Source: MB1-2 sp046566065 (GTDB lineage Bacteria; Actinomycetota; CADDZG01; WHSQ01). From it: a stretch of DNA of 64,000 bases. The notes under the pieces were generated by a model. That model saw nothing but the letters and a program-made list of their open reading frames with translations. It searched no databases and was not told the DNA's origin. The DNA is taken from contig JBKHXK010000011.1 of NCBI GenBank assembly GCA_046566065.1, positions 5,300-69,299 on the forward strand, in the 5' to 3' direction. The translations under genes and the position numbers were made by a program. Numbering within the stretch: position 1 is the first letter of the stretch; each line of letters starts with the position of its first letter. This document shows, piece by piece, positions 8,783 through 16,840 of this stretch.

Positions 8783-10113
8783 CCCTTCTTGATACCTGGA
8801 ATCTTCCGGAACAGTGAGGTGACCTTCCCGGTCACCGGCTTGATCGAGCTGCCGATCGTTGCCAGACCGGACTTCAGCCCCGAGAGGGGGCCGGCTACCG
8901 CCGCTGCGGCCGCGGCTCCCTGCATCCCACCTCGGGCGGCGTTGATGCGATGGATGTGCGCCAGGACGCCGTTGGGCCGATGGGAGTGCGTGTTCTCCAG
9001 GACGATCGAGCGGACCATCGAGAATCCGATGAGGCCCGCCAAGATGGCCATCCACACGTAGCCGGGCATGGCTTCGACCTCGGGACCTTTGGCGTTCGTG
9101 AGCGCTGTGTCCTCCCCGGGCGGGACGTCTTCCGGGGCCGCACTGTCGCCCCCCGCGGGGGTGGTCGTGCCGCTCCCGCCAAGATCACCCGTGCTGCCCG
9201 AGTCCAAGCCACCGCCCACGCTCGTGCTCCCGAACGAGCTGGTCCCACCCGTGCCGGAGCTGATGCCTGGGTCGGTGGGGGGGATGGTCTCGATCGGGGG
9301 AAGGCTCTCGCCCTCCCCGGGCGTGAAGACCAGTTCCGTCACGACGCCCTTCTCGACCTTGGGGCCGGTGAAGACGACCCTCCAGTTCGGGTCGTCGTCT
9401 TCAGCGTCCTTGGGGGCTTTGGGACGCAACATGATGCAGGTGCACAGAGGGGGGGTCTCGGTCCAACTCTTCGCAAGGGCGGTCAGGTCGAAGGTCCACT
9501 GGTGGTCGGCGTCCGGGTCGGTGGGGTCGGCCTCTGCATCGTTCTCGATCTCTTTCCGCACGCCCTCAGGGGCTCCGGCGCAGTCGTACTTGGGCATCTC
9601 CTTGTACTGACGAGCGTCGCCGTCACCGAATATCTCACCGACCTCGCACGCGACGATGACCTTGCCTTCGGGATTGCGCGCGTCGGTCTCTTCGCATTTC
9701 TGCTTGGCGGTCGTATCCGGGTTCTCCCGGCATCCGGACTCCGCTTCGAGAAGCGTCACGGTGAACTTCGAGACCTTGGAGCCGAGAGTCAGCATGGTCA
9801 GATCAAAGGCAAGGGCGGAGACCTTGTCCGGCGTCTCGTAGTCCCCGTTGACCACCTCTACCGGGATGCGGCCTTCGGCGCACGTCTCCTGGGGGGCTCC
9901 GAGGCTGCTGGGAAGTCCCGGGCAGAAGGGGTTGGGAGCCTCGCCCGAGACGCTCCCGACCGGGGTGTCGATGTTCTGGTTCTGCTGCGGTTCCCAGTAC
10001 CAGGCCTGACCGATCAACGACGGCTCGGCCCGGGCGGCGAGCGCGGGCACCGCGAACACGGCACCCACTAGAAGCATGATGAGCACTGCTGCAGCTGTGG
10101 CTCTCCGAGTCAT
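8779..10113 (-). CDS. Secreted, C-terminally membrane-anchored protein of unknown function, first gene of the liv operon
   Basis: I do not recognise a named family for the whole protein. A signal peptide (TRRATAAAVLIMLLVGAV) leads to an extracellular region of about 250 residues with two segments resembling the DNRLRE/beta-jelly-roll pattern (AFDLTMLTLGSKVSKFTV and WTFDLTALAKSW) and several cysteines. Next come a 90-residue Ser/Gly/Thr/Pro linker, one membrane helix (VWMAILAGLIGFSMV) and a basic Ala/Gly-rich cytoplasmic tail. GTG/ATG at 10131 lacks a ribosome site; ATG at 10113 has GGGGGAG at good spacing and was chosen. Its stop overlaps livK, which implies a shared function with the importer or coupled surface display. 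Confidence 0.6.
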   Translation of the reverse strand: MTRRATAAAVLIMLLVGAVFAVPALAARAEPSLIGQAWYWEPQQNQNIDTPVGSVSGEAPNPFCPGLPSSLGAPQETCAEGRIPVEVVNGDYETPDKVSALAFDLTMLTLGSKVSKFTVTLLEAESGCRENPDTTAKQKCEETDARNPEGKVIVACEVGEIFGDGDARQYKEMPKYDCAGAPEGVRKEIENDAEADPTDPDADHQWTFDLTALAKSWTETPPLCTCIMLRPKAPKDAEDDDPNWRVVFTGPKVEKGVVTELVFTPGEGESLPPIETIPPTDPGISSGTGGTSSFGSTSVGGGLDSGSTGDLGGSGTTTPAGGDSAAPEDVPPGEDTALTNAKGPEVEAMPGYVWMAILAGLIGFSMVRSIVLENTHSHRPNGVLAHIHRINAARGGMQGAAAAAAVAGPLSGLKSGLATIGSSIKPVTGKVTSLFRKIPGIKKG

Positions 10114-10225
10114 GTATCTCCCCCAAGCCATAAGTAAGTGTGTTCTGCCGCCGACCGCGAAGTCCTTCTCGCCCGGGCGATTCTAGCGCGTCACCGGTTT
10201 ATGGAACGGTGTGCGCTTATTTTAC

Positions 10226-10231
10226 TACCCT
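10226..10231 (+). promoter_or_regulatory. Leaderless -10 box, membrane protein gene
   Basis: TACCCT, 7 nt before ATG 10239; no ribosome site is present. Confidence 0.45.
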
Positions 10232-10238
10232 GGTCCCG

Positions 10239-10835
10239 ATGAAGCGCATCAAAACCCTCTGGAGCTCCCTCTTCGGGGATGCGGACCGCCGCATCCGGAT
10301 GGGGCGCGTGATCGGCTTCTTCTTCATGACCCTGGGCGTGGTCTTGATCGCCCTGGCCTGGAACGGGGCGGCCAACCGCAACTTCGTCGAAGGTCAGTTC
10401 CCCTACCTGCTCTCGGGCGGGGTCATGGGACTCGCCCTGGTGATCGTGGGCGCCACGCTTCTGTTCCTTGCCACGATCAGGGCCGAGCGCGAGCTCATGA
10501 CCGACCGCTTCGACGAGATGATCCGTCTGCTCGGTCGTAACCTCAACCGGTTGTCGGTCTCTAGCAATGGCTCCGGCACGATCGGACCCCAGGTCGTGGC
10601 GAGCGACACGGTTTTCCACCGGGCCGAGTGCAAGATCCTGCAGGGCAAGGAAGGGCTCGCCACGGTCACCGTCGAGCAGGCCGAGGCCGAAGGGCTCACC
10701 CCTTGTCGCGTCTGCGAGCCTCCGCGTTCCGAAGCCTCGAAAGAGGCTTCGTCGGATGCCGGCGCCAAGACCGAAGTGCTCGCGGCCACCGGGAACGGCG
10801 GTCCTAACGCAGGGAGTGAAACACCAGCCCGGTGA
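10239..10835 (+). CDS. Two-helix membrane protein with a C-terminal HxxxC...CxxC metal-site motif
   Basis: 198 residues. Two transmembrane helices at about 23-41 and 57-80 are followed by a short amphipathic segment (FDEMIRLLGRNLNRL) and a C-terminal region where H127, C131, C156 and C159 are spaced as in small zinc-binding modules of the form HxxxC-x24-CxxC (TPCRVC). This pattern is known from the Ada-type and nuclease-associated Cys clusters; metal binding here is inferred. The ATG at 10239 has no Shine-Dalgarno site but TACCCT lies 7 nt upstream, so a leaderless transcript is likely. The last 32 bp overlap the end of the convergent DUF1015 gene. Confidence 0.6.
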   Translation: MKRIKTLWSSLFGDADRRIRMGRVIGFFFMTLGVVLIALAWNGAANRNFVEGQFPYLLSGGVMGLALVIVGATLLFLATIRAERELMTDRFDEMIRLLGRNLNRLSVSSNGSGTIGPQVVASDTVFHRAECKILQGKEGLATVTVEQAEAEGLTPCRVCEPPRSEASKEASSDAGAKTEVLAATGNGGPNAGSETPAR

Positions 10836-12045
10836 TGGCTTTCGGCCAGAAGTAACTGGCCTTCTGCGGCATCCGCTCTCCCGAGGTAGCAACGTCCACG
10901 ATCTCCGACGCTCGTAGAGCGCGCAGCAGTACACCGAAGTCGTGGGAGCCATCGCGCACCAGGCCGAGGATCTCCTGAGGGTCTTTCGAGAACGTCAGCC
11001 CTGGCGAGTCCTCGTCCAGCACGCGCTTCAACAAGACCTCGTGCAGACCGACCACGTCGAGCGATCGCCAAGCCGGATGCCGCTCACCGACCTCCGCCAC
11101 TACCTCCGCGTCGGACAGGCGCGCGAGGTAGGACCCCTCGGAGAACACGAACAGATACGAGTGATCGGCGCCATCGCTCCCCAACAGCGAGTCGGCTTCC
11201 TCGAGATCGGCCGGCTCGGCCGCGAACCCAGAGCGGAGTCGCTCCACGACCGTTGCCGTCGAAGTGGTCGTCTTGACCGCCCGGTTGTAGGGGAGCACGA
11301 CGAGCTCCTCCGAGTCGGCGTCGACGCAGAAACACATGATCGAGTCGTGGTCACCCTCGATGCTCTTGGCCGCCTGCTCGCGGTGGAAGGCGAGAGCCGT
11401 CTCGTAGCGATGGTGGCCATCCGCGATCACCAGGGGGCCGGGAGAGATCGCATCCGAGAGCATCTCGAGCTCGGCAGGAGCGTTGATCACCCATAGACGG
11501 TGCAGGATCCCCTGCTCGTCTTGAACCCGGACGGTGGTCGGCCGGTTCTCCAGAGCGTCGAGGAAGGGAGCCAGGCCACCTCCGCCTCGGTAGATCGCGT
11601 AGATCGGGGACACGTTCAGCTCGACCGCTCGGAGGAGCGCGAGGCGGTCCTCTTTCGGCCCCTGCATGGTCCGCTCGTGCGGGAGGACCCCGGCGTCGTG
11701 GCCGAACTCCTCTAGCTCCAGGGCCCCGATCACCCCGGCGACCCGCCGGCGCGAGCCGTCCGCGGCGGTGAAGTCCTGGCGATAGACGTAGAGGGAGTCC
11801 TTCTGGTCTGTCGCCAGGACGCCGCTCTCCAACCAGGTGGTGAACAGGTCGCGCACCGCGGCGTAGCGATCGTCGCCCGCACCGCTGCGTTGCGCCAGCT
11901 CGAGACGAACCGCGTTGTGCCCGTGCCGGTGGTGGAGCTCCGCCTGTTCCGACGGCGAGATGATGTCGTACGGGGGGCAGATGAGCTGCGCCATCGCATC
12001 GGTGTCCGCGTAACGGATGCCTTTGAACGGCTTCAGTGTGGGCAT
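10804..12045 (-). CDS. DUF1015 family protein
   Basis: 413 residues that match the DUF1015 family by the opening PTLKPFKGIRYA, the LICPPYDIISP motif near residue 25 and the DGHHRYETALAFHRE motif mid-protein. The family is widespread and conserved but without an assigned activity; His-rich DGHHR suggests a metal or phosphate site. TAATAT at 12053-12058 sits 7 nt before the ATG, indicating a leaderless mRNA. It converges on the small membrane protein gene to its left with 32 bp of coding overlap. Confidence 0.8.
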   Translation of the reverse strand: MPTLKPFKGIRYADTDAMAQLICPPYDIISPSEQAELHHRHGHNAVRLELAQRSGAGDDRYAAVRDLFTTWLESGVLATDQKDSLYVYRQDFTAADGSRRRVAGVIGALELEEFGHDAGVLPHERTMQGPKEDRLALLRAVELNVSPIYAIYRGGGGLAPFLDALENRPTTVRVQDEQGILHRLWVINAPAELEMLSDAISPGPLVIADGHHRYETALAFHREQAAKSIEGDHDSIMCFCVDADSEELVVLPYNRAVKTTTSTATVVERLRSGFAAEPADLEEADSLLGSDGADHSYLFVFSEGSYLARLSDAEVVAEVGERHPAWRSLDVVGLHEVLLKRVLDEDSPGLTFSKDPQEILGLVRDGSHDFGVLLRALRASEIVDVATSGERMPQKASYFWPKAITGLVFHSLR

Positions 12046-12052
12046 GGGCGGG

Positions 12053-12058
12053 ATATTA
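12053..12058 (-). promoter_or_regulatory. Leaderless -10 box, DUF1015 gene
   Basis: TAATAT on the minus strand, 7 nt before ATG 12045. Confidence 0.55.
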
Positions 12059-12069
12059 GGCGCGGGGCG

Positions 12070-12879
12070 CTAGCGACCCCAGGCGTGGGCGAGATGAGGT
12101 TGTTGCGGGCGGCCGCCCAACAAGAGGATCGCGATCATGCCGAACAGGAACCCTCCAACGTGCGCCATCCACGCGACCCCGCTGTGATCGCCGACCCCCG
12201 CGATGTCCGGTCCTCCGATCAGGAACTGATAGACGAACCAGAGGCCGAGCACGACGAAGGCCGACATCTTGATGACGGTCCAGATGATGACGATCGGAAC
12301 GAGCACGTTCACCTTGTGGCGCGGGAACAGGATCAGGTACGCGCCCATGACCGCGGCGACCGCGCCCGATGCGCCCACGGCGGGGACGTACTGGCCGATC
12401 CCATTGCAGCTCTGTGCAGCTCCCACGAGACAGCCCTCGACGACGCTGCTGTCCATCGGGTCCAGACGCAGGGTCCAGAGGACGTGGGCCAATCCCGCCG
12501 CGATGCCTCCGAGCAGATAGAAGAGCGTGAACTTCACCTTGCCCAGGAAGTCCTCGATGTTGTTGCCGAAGACCCACAGGAACAGCATGTTCCCGCCGAG
12601 GTGAAGGAAGCCGCCGTGCATGAAGGTCGAGAACAGCAGCGACCACACGAAGGCACCGAGGGTCGGCTCGGTGGGCCCCGGCAACAGCGAGGGGCACTCG
12701 TTCGAGAGCTGGCAAGGAACCGGGGCGTTCTCGTAGAAGTACAGAGCGGCTTCCTCGGAGACCCCGAATCCGGGTTGCACGAACAGGAAGACGAGGATGT
12801 TGATCGCGATCAGAGCGATCGTGATCGCGGGGAAGTTCCGGGTGGGATTCGCATCCGATAGCGGGATGAGAGAGATCAC
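12070..12879 (-). CDS. Rhomboid family intramembrane serine protease
   Basis: 269 residues with six or seven membrane helices. The rhomboid signature is complete: HGGFLHLGGNMLFLWVFG in loop 1-TM2, the catalytic serine in GASGA and the catalytic histidine in HVGGFLFG in the last helix. The enzyme cleaves membrane protein helices; no substrate is suggested by neighbours. The start is GTG at 12879, preceded by TATACT 7 nt upstream (12887-12892), a leaderless arrangement. Divergent from the phasin-like gene to the right. Confidence 0.88.
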   Translation of the reverse strand: MISLIPLSDANPTRNFPAITIALIAINILVFLFVQPGFGVSEEAALYFYENAPVPCQLSNECPSLLPGPTEPTLGAFVWSLLFSTFMHGGFLHLGGNMLFLWVFGNNIEDFLGKVKFTLFYLLGGIAAGLAHVLWTLRLDPMDSSVVEGCLVGAAQSCNGIGQYVPAVGASGAVAAVMGAYLILFPRHKVNVLVPIVIIWTVIKMSAFVVLGLWFVYQFLIGGPDIAGVGDHSGVAWMAHVGGFLFGMIAILLLGGRPQQPHLAHAWGR

Positions 12880-12886
12880 CGGGCGC

Positions 12887-12892
12887 AGTATA
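12887..12892 (-). promoter_or_regulatory. Leaderless -10 box, rhomboid gene
   Basis: TATACT on the minus strand, 7 nt before GTG 12879. Confidence 0.6.
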
Positions 12893-12931
12893 GGTTCGAC
12901 CGGTGCGGGCAGATCACGTCTGGAGGTAGCC

Positions 12932-13327
12932 GTGTTGGATGAACTGAGAAGGGTTGCGATGTTCAGCTCGGGCGTTGCGGAGCTGACACGCTACCGGGCC
13001 GAGCAGATCGTGAAGGACCTCGTCAAAGCCGGGGACGTCCGACGCGAGCAGGCGTCGACGATCGTCCGCGATCTTCTCGAGACCAGCAAGGCCAGCCGCA
13101 GCGAGCTGCTTCGCTTCGTGCGTTCGGAGATCCAGAGCCAAGTGGCCACGCTCGGCCTCGCCAGCCAGCGGGACCTCGACCGGCTGGAGCGCCGCGTCGC
13201 CCGCCTGGAGAGCGAGCGCTCGGCTGCCCCCAAGAAGAGCGCGGCGAAGAAGACCACGGCCAAGAGGTCCACCGCGAGGAAGTCGACGGGGGCCAAATCA
13301 ACGTCTTCCGGCTCCTCTTCGTCATAA
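12932..13327 (+). CDS. Phasin-like helical protein with a lysine-rich tail
   Basis: 131 residues. The first 90 are alpha-helical with heptad-like spacing and resemble the phasin/PhaI-PhaF-like regulatory proteins of actinobacteria. The tail of about 45 residues is Lys/Ala/Ser/Thr-rich (KKSAAKKTTAKR), like the histone H1-like DNA-binding tails of PhaF. GTG at 12932 has GGAGGT 4 nt upstream and is the start; a longer frame reaching 12797 has none. It precedes the tlyA operon. Function inferred: polyester granule or nucleoid association. Confidence 0.6.
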   Translation: MLDELRRVAMFSSGVAELTRYRAEQIVKDLVKAGDVRREQASTIVRDLLETSKASRSELLRFVRSEIQSQVATLGLASQRDLDRLERRVARLESERSAAPKKSAAKKTTAKRSTARKSTGAKSTSSGSSSS

Positions 13328-13328
13328 T
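13323..13328 (+). promoter_or_regulatory. Leaderless -10 box, small protein before tlyA
   Basis: CATAAT, 6 nt before ATG 13335; it overlaps the stop codon of the phasin-like gene. Confidence 0.5.
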
Positions 13329-13334
13329 CGGACT

Positions 13335-13505
13335 ATGTGGCAAGACGCTCAGACGCAAGACCCAGAAGACGTGGCGGCCGGCGTGCTGGCCGAGCTCGAG
13401 CGAGCTGCTCAAGCGGATCACGAGACCAGGCTCCAGGTGCTCGAAGAGCTCTATCGTTCCCTCGAGGCCGAGATCGAGTCCTCGAGCGCGGATTCGCTGA
13501 ACTAG
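13335..13505 (+). CDS. Small acidic helical protein upstream of tlyA (Rv1693-like position)
   Basis: A 56-codon frame with ATG at 13335 and CATAAT 6 nt before it, again a leaderless pattern. The product is acidic and helical (VLAELERAAQADHETR and LEELYRSLEAEIE) with no membrane segment. Mycobacteria also have a tiny conserved gene (Rv1693, about 58 residues) immediately before tlyA, so position, size and composition all support a real gene. No function is known. It lies 7 bp after the phasin-like gene and 31 bp before tlyA. Confidence 0.65.
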   Translation: MWQDAQTQDPEDVAAGVLAELERAAQADHETRLQVLEELYRSLEAEIESSSADSLN

Positions 13506-13536
13506 CGATATCTCCCCGTCGGGCGGCGACCCGCAC

Positions 13537-14322
13537 GTGAGCAAGCACACCAGGTTGGACGCAGAACTCGTTCGGCGCGGGCTGGCGCGCTCGAGGGCCG
13601 AGGCGCGCAGAGCCGTGGAGGCGGGCGAGGTTCTGGTCAAGGGCCTTCCGGCCACGAAGCCGACCTCGATGGTGACGGCGACCGACCCCATCGCCATCGC
13701 CGGGCAGCGGGCCGCCTTCGTCTCACGCGGGGGCGAGAAGCTGGACGGCGCGTTGAAGCGCTTGGATGTGCCGGTCGAGGGACGACGCTGGCTGGACGTC
13801 GGCGCCTCGACAGGCGGCTTCACGGACCGGCTGCTGCAGGGCGGTGCGGCCGAGGTCATCGCTCTCGATGTCGGCTATGGACAGTTGGACTGGCGCTTAC
13901 GCAACGATCCGCGCGTCCGAGTCATCGAGAGGACGAACGCCCGGTCTCTCAGACCCGGCGACCTGCCCTTCGTGCCCGACGGGGTCACCGCCGATGTCTC
14001 CTTCATCTCGCTTACCGTTGTCCTGCCCGCGCTCGTAGCCTGCGCGGCCGAGGGCGCCGATCTCGTGCTGATGGTCAAACCGCAGTTCGAGGTCGGCAAG
14101 GAAGCGGTCGGAAGAGGAGGAGTCGTGCGGGACCCGGAGCTCTGGCGTGCGGCCGTGGCCGGCGTCGTGGATGAGGCACGCCGTCTGGGCCTCGGCTTGC
14201 AAGGCGTAGCTGCCTCACCCCTGGCAGGCCCGGCCGGCAACCGCGAGTTCTTCGTCCACCTCCGCGGGGGGCCGGGGCTGGACGATTCCGCCATAGATGC
14301 AGCGGTGGAGGGTCTCCGATGA
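13537..14322 (+). CDS. tlyA: TlyA family rRNA 2'-O-methyltransferase
   Basis: 261 residues: an S4 RNA-binding domain at about 5-60 (LDAELVRRGLARSRAEARR) and an FtsJ-type Rossmann methyltransferase from about 75, with the SAM site WLDVGASTGGFTDRLL and LDVGYGQLDWRLR. TlyA proteins methylate ribose of 16S C1409 and 23S C1920 in mycobacteria, which is needed for capreomycin sensitivity. A conserved K (MVKPQFE) fits the KDKE tetrad. The start is GTG, and the stop overlaps nadK (ATGA), opening a long coupled operon. Confidence 0.9.
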   Translation: MSKHTRLDAELVRRGLARSRAEARRAVEAGEVLVKGLPATKPTSMVTATDPIAIAGQRAAFVSRGGEKLDGALKRLDVPVEGRRWLDVGASTGGFTDRLLQGGAAEVIALDVGYGQLDWRLRNDPRVRVIERTNARSLRPGDLPFVPDGVTADVSFISLTVVLPALVACAAEGADLVLMVKPQFEVGKEAVGRGGVVRDPELWRAAVAGVVDEARRLGLGLQGVAASPLAGPAGNREFFVHLRGGPGLDDSAIDAAVEGLR

Positions 14323-15116
14323 CCGACATCGGCCGGATGGCTCTGGTCACCCACGATGGCAAGCCGCTGGCTGCGGAGATCGCCGAGCGTGTCGGAAGGA
14401 TCGCCGCCGAGCGCGGGATCGAGATGACCGACGAGGGTCCGGATCTGGTGGTCGCGTTGGGAGGCGACGGCACTGTCCTGCGCGCCGCACAACTCGCTCA
14501 TCGCGCGGACGCGCTTCTTCTTGGGGTCAACCTGGGAACGTTGGGCTACCTCACCGAGGTGGAAGCGGCGGCCGCAGCGCCGGCGATCGCCTCGATCCTA
14601 GATGGTGACTTCGAAGTGGAGGACCGGATGATGCTCTCGTGCGAGGTGAGCTCCGGCGACACAGAGGGAAGCTTCGTGGGGCTCAACGAGGTCCTGGTCG
14701 AGCGCGCTTCCTCACGCCGCTTGGTGAGGCTGGAGGTAAGTGTGGGAGGCGAATCTCTTGCTGCCTTCAATGCCGACGGCGTCATCGTGGCAACCCCCAC
14801 CGGATCGACCGCGTATGCGCTCAGCGCGGGCGGTCCGATCGTGTCGCCTCGTGCGAACTGTCTGGTCCTGGCCCCCGTGAACGCGCACATGCTTTTCGCA
14901 CGCACGTTCGTTCTGGCACCGGAGGAAGAGGTGCAGATCTCCCTCGGCGGTAGCGATCAGCACGCGTCGCTCGTCTTGGATGGACACGAGGGCTCGGAGA
15001 TCACGAGCGGGAGTCTCGTGACGGTCGGGCGGCACCCTCGCCCTCTTCGCCTCGTTCGCCTCTCGGGGCCGGGCTTCGTGGAGCGCTTGCGAGTGAAGCT
15101 CGGCCTCCCTCGCTGA
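14319..15116 (+). CDS. nadK: NAD kinase
   Basis: 265 residues. The GGDGT phosphate-binding motif (VVALGGDGTVLRAA), the LGYLTE loop and the TPTGSTAYALSAGGP segment of NAD kinases are all present. It makes NADP+ from NAD+ and ATP or polyphosphate in the cytoplasm. The N-terminus is short compared with mycobacterial PpnK (307). Order tlyA-nadK-recN is the actinobacterial standard. There are 50 bp to recN, where a separate promoter appears. Confidence 0.93.
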   Translation: MTDIGRMALVTHDGKPLAAEIAERVGRIAAERGIEMTDEGPDLVVALGGDGTVLRAAQLAHRADALLLGVNLGTLGYLTEVEAAAAAPAIASILDGDFEVEDRMMLSCEVSSGDTEGSFVGLNEVLVERASSRRLVRLEVSVGGESLAAFNADGVIVATPTGSTAYALSAGGPIVSPRANCLVLAPVNAHMLFARTFVLAPEEEVQISLGGSDQHASLVLDGHEGSEITSGSLVTVGRHPRPLRLVRLSGPGFVERLRVKLGLPR

Positions 15117-15153
15117 GGAGAGCGCAAACCCCGCCCGGCAGCGGGCCCGCCCG

Positions 15154-15159
15154 TAGGAT
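15154..15159 (+). promoter_or_regulatory. Leaderless -10 box, recN
   Basis: TAGGAT, 7 nt before ATG 15167. Confidence 0.6.
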
Positions 15160-15166
15160 TCTGCCC

Positions 15167-16840
15167 ATGCTGAATGAGCTCGTGGTGGAGAACCTCGGAG
15201 TGATCGAACGGGCCGAGCTGGAGCTCGTGGCCGGCAGCAGCGCCCTCACCGGCGAGACCGGTGCCGGGAAGACACTCGTGGTCTCGGCTCTGAGCCTGCT
15301 ACTCGGGGGGCGTGCGGATCGAACGCTGATCCGTCACGGGGCGAGCCAGGCTCGCGTCGAGGCCAGGTTCACCCTGGACGCAGCCCACCCGGCCCGCGCC
15401 GCACTGCTGGCCGCCGATCTGATCGACGAAGACGCCGTGGAGTTGGTGGTGTCCCGGTCGATCGCGGAGGGCGGCGGCAAGGTGCGGATCGATGGACGCC
15501 TGGCGACCGTGTCCACCCTGGCGGAGATCGGCCCCACCCTGGTCGAGATCGCAGGGCAACACGAGCACCAGAGGATCACGTCGGCGGCGGATCAGCTGCT
15601 GCTGGTCGATCTCTTCTCGGGGCCGAGGGCGTTGGACCTTCGACGAGAGGTGAGCGCGTCGGTACGCGCGGCCGCGGCTGCGGTGCGACGGGCCGAAGAG
15701 CTCGAGGCGGGGGAGCGGGAGCGCGAGCGGGAGTTGGACGTGGTGCGCTTCGAGGCCGCCGAGATCTCCGCTGCAGCGCTTCGGGAAGGGGAGCGAGACG
15801 AGCTGATCGCTCGTGCCGGCGTGCTGGAGCACGCGGAGACGATCGCGGAGGCCATCGCGGCGACCCGGGCCTACCTCGATGACGAGAGGGGCGCCACCGG
15901 ATCGGTTCGGCAGGCCGCCGACTCTCTGGGCAGAGCTGCCGAGAGGGACCCGGCCCTTTCGGGCCCGACCCAGAGGTTGCTATCGGCCGCGGTGGAGCTA
16001 GAGGATGTGTCGCTCGAGCTCGCCCGTGCGATGCCTTCTTCAGACCCGGAGGCGCTGGAGGGGATCCGCGAACGGATCGGAGAGATCGACCGCCTGCGTC
16101 GGAAATACGGCGACACCGAGGCCGAGATCCTTGCTTACCTGGACAAAGCTTCGGCGCGGTTGCTCGAACTGGAGAGGGCTACAGGGGATGTCGAGGTCGC
16201 ACGCCGGGAGGCGGTGGCCGAGACCGAGCGCGCTACGGAGCTTGCGACCGAGCTCTCCTCGATCCGCCGGGAGGCCGCCCCTCGCCTTGCGTCAGAGGTG
16301 AACGACATCCTGGCTTCGCTGGCGATGGGGTCGAGCACCTTGGAGGTCGGGGTCACCGACGCCGCTCTCTACGAAGGGGGCTTGGACACGGTCGAGCTGC
16401 GCGTCGCATCGACCGGGCACCCCTCGCGTCCGATCGGGAAGATCGCGTCGGGGGGAGAGCTCTCTCGCCTGGCCTTGGCTCTGCGGCTCGCGACCGGCCG
16501 GTCGGCCGGGTTCGCCTCGACCCTGGTGTTCGATGAGGTCGATGCAGGGGTCGGGGGGGAGGCCGCCAGGGCCGTAGGCGCCGCTCTGGCAGAGCTCGCC
16601 CGCTCCTCCGGGGTGCAGGTCGTCGTCGTCACCCACCTGCCACAGGTGGCGGCGGCCGCAGATGCGCATATGCGAGTGGTGCGCGTTCCAGCCGCCGACG
16701 GTTCGGCCTCGGCCCTGGTCGAGCGACTCGATGGCCCCGCGCGGGTCGAAGAGCTCTCGAGGATGCTGGCCGGTCTTCCGGACAGCGAAACCGCCAGGGA
16801 TCACGCCCAGGAGCTGCTCGACATCGCGAAGTCTGCATGA
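15167..16840 (+). CDS. recN: DNA repair protein RecN
   Basis: 557-residue SMC-like ATPase. Walker A is GETGAGKT at residues 29-36, the middle of the protein is a long coiled coil with Glu/Arg-rich heptads, and the C-terminus carries the signature ASGGELSRLALALRL and Walker B LVFDEVDAGVGG. RecN tethers DNA ends in double-strand-break repair. TAGGAT at 15154-15159 lies 7 nt before the ATG: a likely leaderless start inside the operon. The stop overlaps steA (ATGA). Confidence 0.93.
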   Translation: MLNELVVENLGVIERAELELVAGSSALTGETGAGKTLVVSALSLLLGGRADRTLIRHGASQARVEARFTLDAAHPARAALLAADLIDEDAVELVVSRSIAEGGGKVRIDGRLATVSTLAEIGPTLVEIAGQHEHQRITSAADQLLLVDLFSGPRALDLRREVSASVRAAAAAVRRAEELEAGERERERELDVVRFEAAEISAAALREGERDELIARAGVLEHAETIAEAIAATRAYLDDERGATGSVRQAADSLGRAAERDPALSGPTQRLLSAAVELEDVSLELARAMPSSDPEALEGIRERIGEIDRLRRKYGDTEAEILAYLDKASARLLELERATGDVEVARREAVAETERATELATELSSIRREAAPRLASEVNDILASLAMGSSTLEVGVTDAALYEGGLDTVELRVASTGHPSRPIGKIASGGELSRLALALRLATGRSAGFASTLVFDEVDAGVGGEAARAVGAALAELARSSGVQVVVVTHLPQVAAAADAHMRVVRVPAADGSASALVERLDGPARVEELSRMLAGLPDSETARDHAQELLDIAKSA

